Source: Orientallactaga sibirica
Lineage: Eukaryota; Chordata; Mammalia; Rodentia; Dipodidae
Assembly: GCA_036365145.1 (NCBI GenBank)
Contig: JAEOAD010000794.1
Location: 1,488,001-1,552,000, forward strand
Direction of reading: 5' to 3'
DNA: 64,000 nt
Part shown: piece by piece, positions 10,376-21,290 of the stretch
Layout: each line of letters starts with the position of its first letter
Position numbering within the stretch: the first letter of the stretch is position 1
The notes under the pieces: model-generated
What the model saw: only the letters and a program-made list of their open reading frames with translations
Database searches by the model: none
Told to the model about the DNA's origin: nothing
Program-made: the position numbers and the translations under genes

Positions 10376-12092
10376 ATACACATTGAAAAGGAAGAGATCA
10401 AGTTATCATTATTTGCAAATGATATGATTCTATACATAAAGGACCCTAAAGACTCTACTAGCAGACTGTTAGAGCTGATAAATACCTATAGCCATGTAGC
10501 AGGATACAAAATAAACACACAGAAATCAGTAGCCTTCCTATATGCTAACAACAAACACACAGAGGATGAAATCAGAGAATCACTCCCATTCACAATTGCA
10601 ACAAAAATAATAAAGTACCTTGGGATAAACCTAACAAAGGAAGTGAAGGATCTCTACAATGAGAATTTAGAAGTTCTTGGATTGGAAGAATCAATATTGT
10701 GAAAATGACAACCCTACCAAAAGCAATCTACACATTTAAGGCAATCCCCATAAAAATTCCAATGGTATTCTTCATGGAAATAGAAAAAAAAAAAAACAAT
10801 CCAAAAATTCATTTGGAAGCACAAAAAACCTTGGATATCTAAAACAATTTTGAGCAACAAAAATAAGGCTGGTGGTATCACCATACTGATTTTAACCTAT
10901 ATTACAGAGCCATAGTAACAAAAACACCATGGTACTGGCACAAAAACAGACATGTAGATCAATGGAACGGAATAGAGGACCCTGATGTAAGTCCAGGTAG
11001 CTACAGCCACCTGATCTTCGACAAAAATGCCAACAATACTCATTGGAGAAAAGACAGCCTCTTCAGCAAATGGTGCTGAGAAAACTGGATATGTATCTGT
11101 AGAAGGATGAAAATAGATCCTTCTCTCTCTCAGTGCCCAAGAACTAATGTGCATTAGTTTAAAATGGAACAAAGACCTTAATATCAGACCTGAAACTCTG
11201 AAACTGCTAGAGGAAAATGTAGGGGAAACCCTTCAACATATTGGACTTGGCAAAGACTTTCTGAATATAACCCCAATTGCCCAGGAAATAAAACCACAGA
11301 TCAACCGCTGGAACCTCATGAAATTACAAAGCTTTTGTACAGCTAAGGACACTGTGAATAGAGCAAAGAGGCAACCTACAGAATGGGAGAAAATCTTTGC
11401 CGGTTATACATCTGACAGAGGATTAATATCCGGGATATACAAAGAACTAAAAAAATTAAATAATAATAAATCAAACAATCCAATTAAAAAATGGTCTACG
11501 GAACTAAATAGAGAGTTCTCAGAAGAAGAAATACAGATGACATATAAACATCTAAAAACATGTTCTATATCCCTAGTCATCAGGGAAATGCAGATTAAAA
11601 CTACATTGAGATTTCATCTCACTCCTGTCAGATTAGCTACTATCATGAAAACAAATGACTATAAATGCTGGCGAGGATGTGGAAAAAGAGGAACCCTTCT
11701 ACACTGTTGGTGGGAATGTAATATGGTCCAGCCATTGTGGAAGGTTCTTGAGACAGCTAAATATAGATCTACCATATGACCCAGCTATACCACTCCTAGG
11801 CATATATCCTAAGGACCCGTCTGACTGCCTTAGAGATACTTGCTTGACCATGTTTATTGCCACTGTATTCATAATAGCTAAGAAATGGAACCAGCTTAGA
11901 TGTCCCTCAATTGCTGAGTGGATAATGAAGATGTGGCACATTTATACAATGGAGTTCTACTCAGTGGTAAAGAAAAATGAAGTTATGAAATTTTCTGGAA
12001 AATGGATGGATCTGGAAAGGATTATATTTAGTGAGGTAACCCAGGCCCAGAAAGCCAAACATCACATGTTCTCTCTCATATGTGGATCTTAG
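9505..12092 (+). pseudogene. Broken L1 ORF2 (reverse transcriptase and C-terminal part)
   Basis: Fragments in three frames reproduce L1 ORF2 in order. The RT fingers motif NYRPISLM is in 9572-9928. A frameshift near 9860 moves the first catalytic Asp region ([10 protein letters not shown]) to another frame. [14 protein letters not shown] sequence (here [10 protein letters not shown]) lies at about 10100. A B1-like SINE interrupts the frame at 10199. After it the second catalytic motif reads LFAND, where active elements have FADD, so an essential Asp is lost. The C-terminal Cys/His segment (CGKRGTLLHCWWEC) is near 11680, and the last 110 residues continue in another frame to a stop at 12090-12092. 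Several frameshifts and the missing endonuclease mean it cannot make active protein. Confidence 0.93.
10199..10371 (+). mobile_element. B1-like SINE inside L1 ORF2
   Basis: Full-length copy with an unbroken A tail of about 40 bases. Direct repeats of AAGGGATACACA flank it (10187-10198 and 10371-10382). The long pure tail suggests a recent insertion. Confidence 0.95.
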
Positions 12093-13285
12093 CTACAAAT
12101 GATTGGACTTCTATGTGAGAAAAAAATAAAATTCAGTAGCAGAAGCCAGTAAGCTAGAAAAGGAATATAAAGGGAATAGAAAGGGAAGAAGGGAGGACTT
12201 AATAGGATGGTATTGTATATATGTAAGTAGAAGAACAGATTAATGGGGGTGAAAAGGCCTAAGTGAGGTCAGAGGATGAGACTGAGTAAAGGAAAGGTGG
12301 AGGGAGGGCTAATCAAAATCTAAGAGGATATAAATAAGTCATATGGAAACCTACTTTTCTGGACAATGGAACACTCAGAAGCCATAGATTGTTACTAGAA
12401 AATTTTCAATGCCAGGGACGGGATATCTCCCAATGAGTTGTTGGCTGAGGAGGTGACAGATACCCCCACAACATTATAGGCCATTGCCGAGGTCCTTGGT
12501 TTCCCACCAGGAATAGATGGTAAGACCCTATTGCTGAAGACTCCACATACTTGGGCTGCAAGGTCACTGAGAAATCCTGCTGGAGCTGAGCTGAAAGCCT
12601 CCTCCATGTGGACCAGCTGACAGAAAGTTGGAAAAAGCTATGCTGCAGCAGTTCAATGGGAAAGAGAGAGAAAACACCAGAGAAGATACTCAACAGTGAA
12701 TACTGCAAGCTTTAAATTTGGCCAATCAGGCCAAATGAGCCAATGGGTGCAATAGTGGCATGTCTGTTATGGGGGAAACCAACTGCTCTCTAATTGGACT
12801 GGAGGCCTGCTCCATGGAGGGAATACATCCCTGATACTGAAAACCTACACAAGGGGTAGTCATGAACCCCAGGGGGGTAACGTCTGCTGGTGTCTGGCTA
12901 AATGTATATATACTAAGCTCACCAAAGTGCCTTCTCTTAATGTCCATACCAATGTATTAATGCTACTCTCACTTTTGGCTAGAGAAGCTTCTCTTTTCAG
13001 ATGGCGGTGACTTTGGGATGACTCAGAAGGCACCATGGTGCTGAGAAGTGACAGAGGGGTGCTCAGCACTGAAATATCTCTAACATACCTTCCAAGGCTT
13101 CCATTGCGGAAGAGGTGGCAGAAGGAATGTAAGAGCCAAAGGAAGGGTAGGACTCCTTACAACGTGATCCTCCAGACACAAAATGGCCTGGATATCCATG
13201 ACCTCACAGTGCCTGACACTACCTTCACAAGACCATCATAGTAGGAGGAAAAGATCATAACATCAAAATAAAAGAGACTGATTGA

Positions 13286-13548
13286 TGGGCTGGAGAGATG
13301 GCTTAGCGATTAAGGCGCCTGCCTCCTAAGCCTAAAAAACCGCTGGTTCCAATCTCCAGAAGTTGCAATCTCCAGGTCCCATGTTTAGCCAGATGCAAAG
13401 TGACACAAGGGCACAATGCCTCACTTGATCACAAGGGGGCGCACATCTGGATTTCGTTCGCAGCAGCTAAGAGTCTGCTGACACGCCCATCTCTATCTGT
13501 GTTCCTCTCCCTCTCTCTCTGTCTCTGTGTCTCTCTCCAAAAAAAAAA

Positions 13549-13573
<25 letters not shown>
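13286..13573 (+). mobile_element. DIP-like SINE, long variant, in L1 3' UTR
   Basis: GGGCTGGAGAGATGGCTTAG start. This variant has an extra middle block (GACACAAGGGCACAATGC) and the words GATTTCGTTCGCAGCAGC in place of the usual GAGTTCATTTGCAGTGGC. It ends in (CT)n, A18 and (GA)n. The target GAGACTGATTGA is repeated at 13272-13283 and 13577-13588. Confidence 0.93.
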
Positions 13574-13579
<6 letters not shown>

Positions 13580-13720
13580 CTGATTGAGAGGGGAAAGGGG
13601 TATGATGGAGAGTGGAGTTTCAAAGGGTAAGTTGGGGGGAGGGAGGGAAGTACCATGGGATATTGTCTACAATTATGGAAGTTGTCAATAAAAAAGAAAA
13701 AAGAAAAAAATACATATATA

Positions 13721-13954
13721 TGTAAGGCAAACAGTTTACAAACTGAAGCTGGAGATCTGGGAGCTCTGCTAGGTCAAGTTCTTGTCCAGAGAGTAAAGAA
13801 TTACCACCCTGAGCCGGGCATGGTGGCGCATGCCTTTAATCCCAGCACTCGGGAGGCAGAGGTAGGAGGATTGCCATGAGTTCGAGGCCACCCTGAGACT
13901 ACATAGTGAATTCTAGGTCAGCCTGGGCTAGAGTGAAACCCCACCTCAAAAAAC

Positions 13955-14004
<50 letters not shown>

Positions 14005-14450
14005 ATTACCACCTTGGCCCACAAGACAATCCACAAGTTCAGTGAGAGAGGAACACACAGGCTTTATTGAAATGAGAATCAGAAGTATCATGAAAGCAGA
14101 AACAGCAGACTTTAATGCAAACAGAAAAAAACTCCCTATCAGGATAGGAGGGAGCCCCAGAGTAGGGGTTTGTCTGAGGGCCTGAATTCTGGGGGGTATA
14201 AGTTTGTTGAGCCTAGAGCTGACCACAGGGGAGAGTGTCATGGGCTGATTGATCATCTATTTGAGAGTTTCTTAGTAGTAACCGAATGACCTGTGTGTTG
14301 GAAAAGTAACTGAAGCCCCCAACCACAGAAACAGCCAACTGCAACTGAAAACACCAATCACAGGTTTTTGTGTTGGGAACTTTTAGTTCTGGCTAGACTC
14401 CTGCCTTAGCTGTCCCTAGCTACTTATGCCATTTTTATCTCTCCCTCACA
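13721..14450 (-). mobile_element. Putative LTR, antisense, split by a B1
   Basis: Starts TGTAAGGCAA on the plus strand, which is the 3' end of an antisense LTR, directly after the L1 tail. Antisense AATAAA lies at 14063-14068 inside CACAGGCTTTATTGAAAT, as in an LTR R region. The right end near 14450 (CTCCCTCACA) is a guess. Confidence 0.5.
13812..14002 (+). mobile_element. B1-like SINE inside the LTR
   Basis: Full-length copy with an A tail of about 45 bases. The target AAGAATTACCACC is repeated at 13797-13809 and about 14002-14014. Confidence 0.95.
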
Positions 14451-14501
14451 ACTGAGCTGTATCTCCAGCCTCAAATTAGTGATTTTAAAAGTCAACTAAT
14501 G
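14451..14501 (-). mobile_element. ID-like SINE fragment
   Basis: ACTGAGCTGTATCTCCAGCC is the antisense 5' end of an ID-type element. Only about 25 bases remain. Confidence 0.35.
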
Positions 14502-14655
14502 CCGGGCGTGGTGGTGCACGCCTTTAATCCCAGCACTTGGGAGGCAGAGATAGGAGGATCGCCATGAGTTCAAGGCCACCCTGAGACTACATAGTGAATT
14601 CCAGGTCAGCCTGAGCCAGAGTGAGACCCTACCTCGAAACCCCACCCCCCCCAAA
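14502..14655 (+). mobile_element. B1-like SINE
   Basis: GCCGGGCGTGGTGGTGCACG to a C-interrupted tail. The flanking words AAAAGTCAACTAA repeat at 14487-14499 and 14654-14665. Confidence 0.93.
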
Positions 14656-14665
14656 AGTCAACTAA

Positions 14666-14872
14666 GAGATGGCTAAATGGTTAAAGCACTTGCCTACAGA
14701 GCCTAATGACCTGGGTTTGATTCCCCAGTACCCATGTAAAGCCAGATACACAAAGCGACACATGTATCTGGAGTCCATTTGCAGTGGCTAGAAGCTCTGG
14801 CACACCCATTCTCTCTGTCTGTCTTTCTTCTATCTCTCTCTGCTTGCAAATAAATTAAAATATTTAATTAAA
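14666..14872 (+). mobile_element. DIP-like SINE, 5' end shortened
   Basis: Starts at AGAGATGGCTAAATGG without the usual GGGCTGG and ends in a pyrimidine tract and TTAAAATATTTAATTA. AAAAGTCAACTAAA appears again at 14871-14884, so this SINE and the preceding B1 used the same target sequence. Confidence 0.88.
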
Positions 14873-15026
14873 AAGTCAACTAAAAGCCATTGAAACCAGA
14901 GAATTTGCTTAGATTTTGAAAACAAATGTATTATCTTCACCAAATCAAGAAGGAACCTTGACCTTTGCACATGTGGTCCTGAGACCTTGGGGTCAAAATC
15001 CATTTCATCCTTAAGGTTAAGAGCAT

Positions 15027-15350
15027 TGTGATGGTCGATATTCATTGTCTACTTGACAGGACCAGGATGTAGAATCACCTGTGCGGGATTATCTCTGAGG
15101 TAGAAAGATCCACTTTAACTATGGGCAGAGTCCTGGATTGTTTCAAAAGGAGAGAGCTGGCTGAAAAAAGCATCCACCATTCTCTACTTCCTTCCTGCCA
15201 ATGTGACTATGTGATTGGCTTCCCTATCCTGCCATGCATTATGCTGGACTCTACCCCCTGGAACAAAGCGTAAGCGGAAATAAACCCTTTTCCTTCCATA
15301 ACTTGCTTCTGGTTGGGTATTTTGTCCCAGTGGGAAAGTAACTGATACAA
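15027..15350 (+). mobile_element. LTR-like repeat, same 3' end as 8290-8636
   Basis: TGTGATGGTCGATATTCATT start, AATAAACCC at 15279, then TGGTTGGGTATTTTGTCCCAG and an end near AACTGATACAA. The region after AATAAA aligns word for word with the element at 8561-8636, and the 5' part resembles the antisense element at 29370-30155. Confidence 0.6.
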
Positions 15351-15548
15351 GCATCCAGTGTCTGCAGCCGCCAGATTGTGTAATGTGTGCAGACTGGTCA
15401 CTGTGGGGAGTCTGTGCAGGAACTGAAGATAGAGGGAAGCCACACAAACCAAAAATTTAAAGTTTGAACTCACCCAGCCACTAAGTTGAGAAACAATGGG
15501 ACAAGAGTATGTGCCTGACTTTGGGCCAGTGGTCTTGGAAAGGTTTTG

Positions 15549-15695
15549 AGCCGGACATGGTGGCACACATCTTTAATCCCAGCACTTGGGAAACAGAGGT
15601 AGGAGGATCATTGTGAGGTTAAGGCCAGCACGGGACTACAGAGTAAGTTCCAGGTCAGCCTAGAACTAGAGTGAGACCCTACCTAGAAACCCCCC
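15549..15695 (+). mobile_element. B1-like SINE
   Basis: Moderately diverged full-length copy from GAGCCGGACATGG to ACCTAGAAAC, with a C-rich, not A-rich, end. Confidence 0.9.
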
Positions 15696-15699
15696 TACC

Positions 15700-16318
15700 T
15701 GCCCCTGATAAAAGAAGATTTTTGAGAACCCCTTTAATCAAAAGGGACTCTCATGCCCCACTGAGGGAATGAAAAGTGGTAAAACTACTTGGGAAATGAT
15801 TTGGACTTGGTTGGTTTTGAAATTAACACACACTGGCCATGGCCTCCAGCCATTTCCCTCCCCAGTCCTTATAGAAAGAAAAGAAAGGGTGTGTCTACAC
15901 AAAGATGGGTGTAATTGCTTATAGCACTCTGGCTACAGAGATGCCCAAACTAAGACCAGTTCCAACAACTCCATCAGTAGATAAATGGATAAAAGAATTG
16001 CAGTGCAACCATACAGTGGAACTGTTCATACAAGCAACACGAATGAATGCCAAAATTATTATGCCAAGTGAAGAAATTCAGATGTCAAAGAGTGATGCCA
16101 TTTGTAGAAAACTCTAGAGCTTGCAAGCATATTCACAGTGATGGATATCTGGAGAAGGGACTCAGGGAATATGGCAGCAGGGAGATTGCATATGGATACT
16201 GGGATCCTAGAAGGGATGATGGATGTGAATGACAGGTTATGATGGTTTTATAAGTGCATGAATATGTTAAGACTGTTTTAAATATGTATGCTTTGCTATG
16301 AATTGTTTATGCTTCCAT
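15700..16318 (+). mobile_element. Ancient L1 fragment (end of ORF2)
   Basis: Sense words of old L1 ORF2 ends appear in order: ATCAGTAGATAAATGGATAAA, a CCATACAGTGGAACTG block, GAATGAATGCCAAAATTATT and ATGCCAAGTGAAG. A 70-codon open frame here is a relic of ORF2, not a host gene. Confidence 0.7.
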
Positions 16319-16330
16319 AGAATCATTTTT

Positions 16331-16548
16331 AAAAATACTTTTATTTATTTATTTGCAAGGAGAGAGAGGGAGGGAAGGAGACAGAACAAGGGAGAGAGAA
16401 TGGGTGTTCCAGGGCCTCTTGCCACTGAAAACTCCAGATGCATGCACCACTTTGTGCATATGGCTTTATGTGAGTACCAGGGACTCAAACCCAGGCTGTC
16501 AGGCTTTACAAGCAAGCACTTTGACCGCTGAGCTATCTCTCCAGCCCA
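16331..16548 (-). mobile_element. DIP-like SINE with target duplication
   Basis: Antisense copy that ends in CTATCTCTCCAGCCC. AGAATCATTTTT is repeated at 16319-16330 and 16548-16559. Confidence 0.92.
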
Positions 16549-16555
16549 GAATCAT

Positions 16556-16765
16556 TTTTTTTTTAATTTAACAAAGGTTGTAGTCTTCTATCCCCTCTAC
16601 TCTGTCCCACTTTCCCCGAGGGCTCTCCTCAGTGGGGTTATTGGTGCTCATTGTTGGGTAATTGAGGTCTCAGTCAGTGTCTGTGTGTGGGGAGGGATAT
16701 ACCTCAGGATATTTCTACTCACTTGTAACTCTTACAATCTATAATGGTCCCTGAGCCATGGCAGG

Positions 16766-16800
<35 letters not shown>

Positions 16801-17935
16801 GTTTTTCGAGGTAGGGTTTCACTCTGGTCTAGGCTGACCTGGAATTAACTATGTAGTCTCAGGGTGGCCTTGAACTCATGGCGATCCTCCTACCTCTGCC
16901 TTCCAAGTGCTGGGATTAAAGGCGTGCGCCACCATGCCCAGCTCATGGCAGGTCTTTTAGCAGACCTGTTTAGTGTTGTGTTATCTGTAGCCTCTGGGTA
17001 TCTGATTCAATGGATTTTGATTGATCACAGTGTCTGTTGCTGTTCCCTTGGAGCTGGTTGTCAGGCTAGCAGTGAGAATAATACCTGTGTTGCTACTTCC
17101 TAAGCAATTTTTCATGGGTTCCAGCTGATGTGGTAGAGGTGGCACATCTTATGATAGGAACATTGTATTGATGGGTCTTGGGTCTCCCAGTTTTCTCTGT
17201 CATCTGAAAAAAAAAAAAAGATTCTCTAGCCCAGGGTGAGAGCAGCTTAGATTAAAGCAGTCTAGATATGCTTAGCTACTTGAGAGAGTTTTTGGTGTGT
17301 AAGCCCACTCTTCTTGTTGAGAGAGCAATGGGGGCTTCTCTCTGGAGTCTATGAGTTTCCTGGCCTTATGAGTCTAACTTGGTTTTCAGTACCATATATG
17401 AGTTGTTCCCCACCGATCAGGCCTCAAGTCCAATCAGAAAATTTTTGGTTATTCACAGAGCCTGTGTGCCACTATTGCACAAATGTGTCCTTCTTGCCTG
17501 GCTGTTTTGATTTCATAGCTTGCAGGATTCCCTGCTTGTTCAAGCTGTTGGTGACCATTGTCCCCCAGCCATTCCCATAGCATCTTCCAACACTATGAGG
17601 GCTAGCTAGAAGAGAACTGGCTTTCCTCTTAGTTCCAGTGTGGTATTTTGATATCCTGTGACCACAGCTTGTGGTGTCTTCAGCAAAAGGGTCTCACCTT
17701 TTAGCCCTGGCAGGCAATCAAATGTTATGGCAAAGCCCTACATTATTTTGGGGATGTTCTTCTACTTACATATATAGAATACCATCCTAATAAGTCCCTC
17801 TTCCTCCCTTTCTATTCCCTTTATATCCCCTTTCTACCTTACTGGCCTCTGTTACTGAGTTTTAATCCTACTCACATAGAAGTCCAATCATTTGTAGCTA
17901 GGATCCACATATGAGAGAGAACATGTGACATTTGG
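16556..17935 (-). mobile_element. L1 3' end, antisense, 5'-truncated
   Basis: Antisense L1 3' UTR whose last recognisable ORF2 words (CACATATGAGAGAGAACATG) lie at 17908-17927, so the insertion kept only the 3' UTR plus a few codons. It shares ATACCATCCTAATAAGTCCC and neighbouring words with the antisense L1 near 40060. Confidence 0.85.
16768..16944 (-). mobile_element. B1-like SINE inside the antisense L1
   Basis: Full-length antisense copy with a T run of about 32 bases. CATGGCAGGTCTTTT repeats at 16757-16771 and 16944-16958. Confidence 0.95.
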
Positions 17936-18497
17936 GATTATAGGCATGCACCACATGCCTGCTACGACCATTAACAAAACGCCTCTCCTTGGTCAGTCTT
18001 ACATAGTAGCATGTAAAGCCGTCTTGGAAGAAGCCCTTTGTCACTGTGGAAGCTCTAGCAGGAGTGGACTTGAAGATGCTCAGTCAGCCTTGGTGAAGGT
18101 CTCCCTTGTTTGCTCAGAGCTGTCTCTTTCCCTTGAGTTTAGGTCTAAGATTTTTCTTCCCTGATCCATTTGCCTGTACGTGAAGAAAGCAGCCACTAGA
18201 GGGCGCACTAAAATGCCTTTTTCTGCAAGAGACTTTGAGAAGCAAGCTATTGAGGGAGAGCAGGTTTTCCAGCGTGATTCTGCTTAAACCTCTGAAGAAA
18301 CTTTTGTAATTATCTACCTCTAGCCCAGCAATCCCATGTCTCTGACCTCCCAACAAACTTTAGCCCAGGAAAGTGCATTGACCATGCTGGTTGCCTTGTT
18401 TTCTTTTTTCTTTTTTTAACTTTTTATTGACAGCTTCCATCACCTTGCTTTGATAGCAGAAAACTTCAAGAGAAAATACCCTTCCTGAAAGGTCCTG
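17936..18497. other. Intergenic, mostly unique
   Basis: No exon signals. TTTTTATTGACAGCTTCCAT at 18421-18440 resembles the antisense 3' terminus of the local L1 family and could be a tiny L1 insertion of about 25 bases after a T-rich tail (18400-18420). Confidence 0.45.
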
Positions 18498-18628
18498 GAG
18501 TAGCTCTTCTCAGACTTTAATGTGCACAGACTCACCTGGAGAGTTTGTTCAAACGCAATCTGTTTTGCAAGGCCTGAGATGTGGCCAGAGGATGTTGATG
18601 CTGCTGGCTGGAGGACCACATGCTGAGG
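18498..18628 (+). mobile_element. hAT-Charlie MITE fragment
   Basis: CTTCTCAGACTTTAATGTGC, CTCACCTGGAGAG.TTGTTCAAA and GATGTTGATGCTGCTGG..GGACCACAT follow the order of a common mammalian hAT MITE (MER5/MER20 group). Subfamily uncertain. Confidence 0.65.
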
Positions 18629-19540
18629 GGTCAGCGGGAGTGGCGACCAGCAGGAGAGCACTGCTCTCTGCACGGGCTGACCACTGTAAGAAGTCCAGGC
18701 TGCTGTCCCCACTCTCCTTAGGGGCCCAAGGTCTTCCCCTCCTGCGGGGCATTACTTTAACTGCCTGGATGATGATACCTACTCCCATCCTCCCAGCCCT
18801 CCCCCCCCCCCGTGAGGAGACATGGGTATGCTTTGCAGGCTTGGTGCTGGATGTTCATGGAGCCTCTGTTACTGGAGAAGAGGCTTGCTCCAAAAGGGAC
18901 AGTTAACTAAACCACCGCTCACCCAGAAAGGGCGACCCAGCCATTGACAACTATATGTATCTGTGGAGACCATAGGATGGGGCCGTTTTTATGTGGGGGC
19001 AAATAAAACCAGTGAGCCACACATACATTCTATGTTTATAGTACCAAGTTTTAGAAAGTGTCCTGGGGGTGGGGTCCAGGTGCGGTTTGGTCTTGGGGGG
19101 TGTGTAATTCAAAAGGGGTCAATGTCAGAAGCTAAAGTACTGTCCGCAGACACAAACTGAATCTACCTGCCTTAGGAGGGGCTCAGGACATCTGATTTTA
19201 GGGTGGGAAGGATGGAGCCACACATATACTCAGCCAACCACTTTTGATTTAATTCTTGCACAAGCCAACAAGGAAAGGTGGTAGCTATCCATCTGTCTGT
19301 CTGTCTGTGCAACATACCCGCTCTCTTCCAGAAAGATTAATCTGGTTTTCTCAATCATGCTGGGACTAAGAGCTTCTCTAGTTGTGCCAGCCAATCATTT
19401 TGATTAAACTAATTTCAATTGAGTCTCTATAGCTTTCATCCAAAAGGGTGTTGACTAACAAATATATTTAGAGGATCATACCACTTCCCATCTATGGGCA
19501 AAAGTTTCCTTAAAAAACTTTTCTCAAAGTTTTTTTTTTT
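18629..19540. other. Intergenic, no recognised feature
   Basis: Unique-looking sequence with a C10 run at 18803-18812 and a short (CTGT)n at 19290-19308. A 128-codon open frame that begins at 18520 and reaches 18906 begins inside the hAT fragment and is not believed. Confidence 0.5.
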
Positions 19541-19619
19541 TTTTGAAAAGCCAGACAGCTAGACTTAGGGAAGGTTTTCTCATGAAAAACATTAAACATT
19601 TATTCTTCAAAAGAAAGTC

Positions 19620-19912
19620 AGGGGCTAGGGAAATGGTTCAGTGGATAAAGTGCTTGCCTTGCAAGCTTGAACACCTGAGCTTGGAAACCAGAACTCATGT
19701 AAAAGCCACACGTTGTGTCAGGGGTTTCTTAAGCCATGGCACCTATTGAAAGCAAGAAGGTAGGCAAAGACAGGAGAATTTTCCAGAAGCTCATGGCCCA
19801 GGTAGCCTGGTGTACCATGAGAGAGCCTGCTTCAAAGAAGCTGAACTGACACCACAAGGTCATCCTCTGATTGCCACACATGTACCTTGGCATGCACATA
19901 CCCACAAGTTTT
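19620..19912 (+). mobile_element. B3/B2-superfamily SINE, old
   Basis: tRNA-like head GGGGCTAGGGAAATGGTTCA followed by a long body typical of rodent B3-type elements, ending near GCATGCACATACCCACAAG. Diverged, no clear tail. Confidence 0.6.
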
Positions 19913-19925
19913 TCTTGCTGGTGGG

Positions 19926-20425
19926 TGTAAGGTTTGGGACCAAGACCACGCCAGCCACTCTAAGGCAAAGATGAAAGCTTTTATTTGGGGAAAAGGACAA
20001 ACTGTCAGGACTGACTCTCAAGAGTGGAGCACAGCCATCCTGAATTTGTAGGTAGTGGGCTTTATAGGGCTTTCAGTTGGGGGAAAGTGAGGAAGGGAAA
20101 AGAACTCCTTTGTTCTTTACCTTAGCCATTTCAAACAGCTAGGGTGTGAGACCAGAGCCATTACCAGGTGACTTAGGAGATCAGGGGGCAGGAAACCATG
20201 ACCTGGGTCATTGTAGGCAAGGAAGGGATAATGGCTGGGTGGCTTCTTGAGGAATGCGGATAATCCACTTCCTTATGTCTCTGTGGCCATCCTGCTGTCC
20301 TTGATGACTCCGTTTTGGGAGCCTGTCCAACCCAACAGTGGGGAGAGCAATACATACAGCTGAAGCCATTTGTTGGCCTGAACTCCAGAGGTCATGTCCC
20401 GTGATCTCCTGCCTTATTCTCTGCA
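19926..20425 (-). mobile_element. LTR, antisense, about 500 bases
   Basis: Bounded on the plus strand by TGTAAGG (19926) and CTGCA (20425), i.e. TG...CA ends in antisense. Antisense AATAAA is at 19980-19985 (GCTTTTATTTGGGG), close to the 3' end, as in a U3-R-U5 layout. A pyrimidine run directly after it looks like a polypurine tract in antisense, which supports this as the 3' LTR of a minus-strand element. Confidence 0.6.
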
Positions 20426-20443
20426 ATTGCCCCCCCTCCCCAG
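20426..20443 (-). other. Possible polypurine tract of the LTR element
   Basis: ATTGCCCCCCCTCCCC lies directly beside the predicted U3 border, so the minus strand reads as a G/A-rich tract just upstream of the LTR. The rest of the internal region was not recognised. Confidence 0.45.
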
Positions 20444-20707
20444 GTGAGAGTCTGCCCTTTTAGACCACTGGGCTCCACCCCAGTGTGGCTGCGCAGTGAT
20501 GGAGGACTGAGAGGAGGAAGTGACTTGGTGTTGCATTGTTAGCTCATTCATACATCCTTCCAACACTACATATCAGTTACTTGCGACAACACAGCCACCA
20601 CCCACTGTTTACAATTCATTGAAAGATCGTCACTTGCTTTGCCTCAGTTTTGCTCTGCACTACAATGTGTAGCTGCGGTTATTTCCACTTTCTTAGTCAT
20701 AATTCTT

Positions 20708-20719
20708 TTTAAAAATATT

Positions 20720-20764
<45 letters not shown>

Positions 20765-20957
20765 TTTATTTGAGATACAGAGAAAGAGGTAGAGAGAGAG
20801 AGAGAATGTGTGAGCCAGGCCCTCTACCCACTACAAATGAACTCCAGATGCATGTGCCACCTTGTGCATCTGGCTTACGTGGATCTTAGGGAATTGAAAC
20901 AGGGTCCCTTGGCTTTGCAGGCAAGCGTCTTAACTGCTAAGCCGTCTTCTCCAGCCT
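20708..20957 (-). mobile_element. DIP-like SINE with (TTTA)n tail
   Basis: Antisense copy whose tail has grown to about 13 TTTA units (20717-20770). CATAATTCTT is repeated at 20698-20707 and 20961-20970. Confidence 0.92.
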
Positions 20958-20995
20958 GTTCATAATTCTTGTTTCTAGATTATCACTCTAATGAC

Positions 20996-21127
20996 ACAAC
21001 AAAACTTTTGGGGAAGGGGCTGGGGAGAGAAAGGGGGAAAGGGAGAGGAAGGAAAAGAGGGAGAGAGGAAGAGTGGGAAGAGATAGGAAAAGAGGGAGGG
21101 AGGGAGGGAGAGAGAAAAAGAGACAGT
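20996..21127 (+). repeat. Purine-rich low-complexity tract
   Basis: GGGAGAGAAAGG-type G/A-rich sequence of about 110 bases with few pyrimidines on the plus strand. Confidence 0.85.
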
Positions 21128-21129
21128 GA

Positions 21130-21290
21130 GAGCAAGCCTTTTTATAATACCCACTCTGGAGATAACCAATTAGTCCAGAAATGGATTAATCCTAATCACA
21201 TTTTGAAGGTCCCACCTCCAAAAGTCATTAACATATGGCACTGAAGATGAGGTTTCGAACACGTGAATTCTGGGAACATTCAAACCACAG
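21130..21290 (-). mobile_element. MaLR-type LTR fragment, antisense
   Basis: The words AATCCTAATCACATTTTGA, GGTCCCACCTCCAAAA and GAATTCTGGGAACATTCAAACCACAG follow the antisense order of MLT1/MST-type LTR 5' regions in mammals. Confidence 0.6.

Larger units (their letters stand above)
9505..13720 (+). mobile_element. L1 retrotransposon, 5'-truncated
   Basis: A sense-strand LINE-1 that begins inside ORF2 at the reverse transcriptase domain. It has no 5' UTR, ORF1 or endonuclease domain. It continues through the end of ORF2 (12092) and a roughly 1.6-kb 3' UTR to GTTGTCAATAAAAAAG at 13681 and an A-rich tail ending at about 13718. It was later hit by a B1-like SINE (10199-10371) and a DIP-like SINE (13286-13573). 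The 3' terminal words recur in antisense in the L1 copies that end at 38619 and about 59965, so these belong to one family of the host genome. Confidence 0.93.

Noticed and set aside
9890..10381. 163-codon minus-strand frame
   Set aside because: Antisense of L1 ORF2 and a B1 A tail; the poly-Phe start is the tail.
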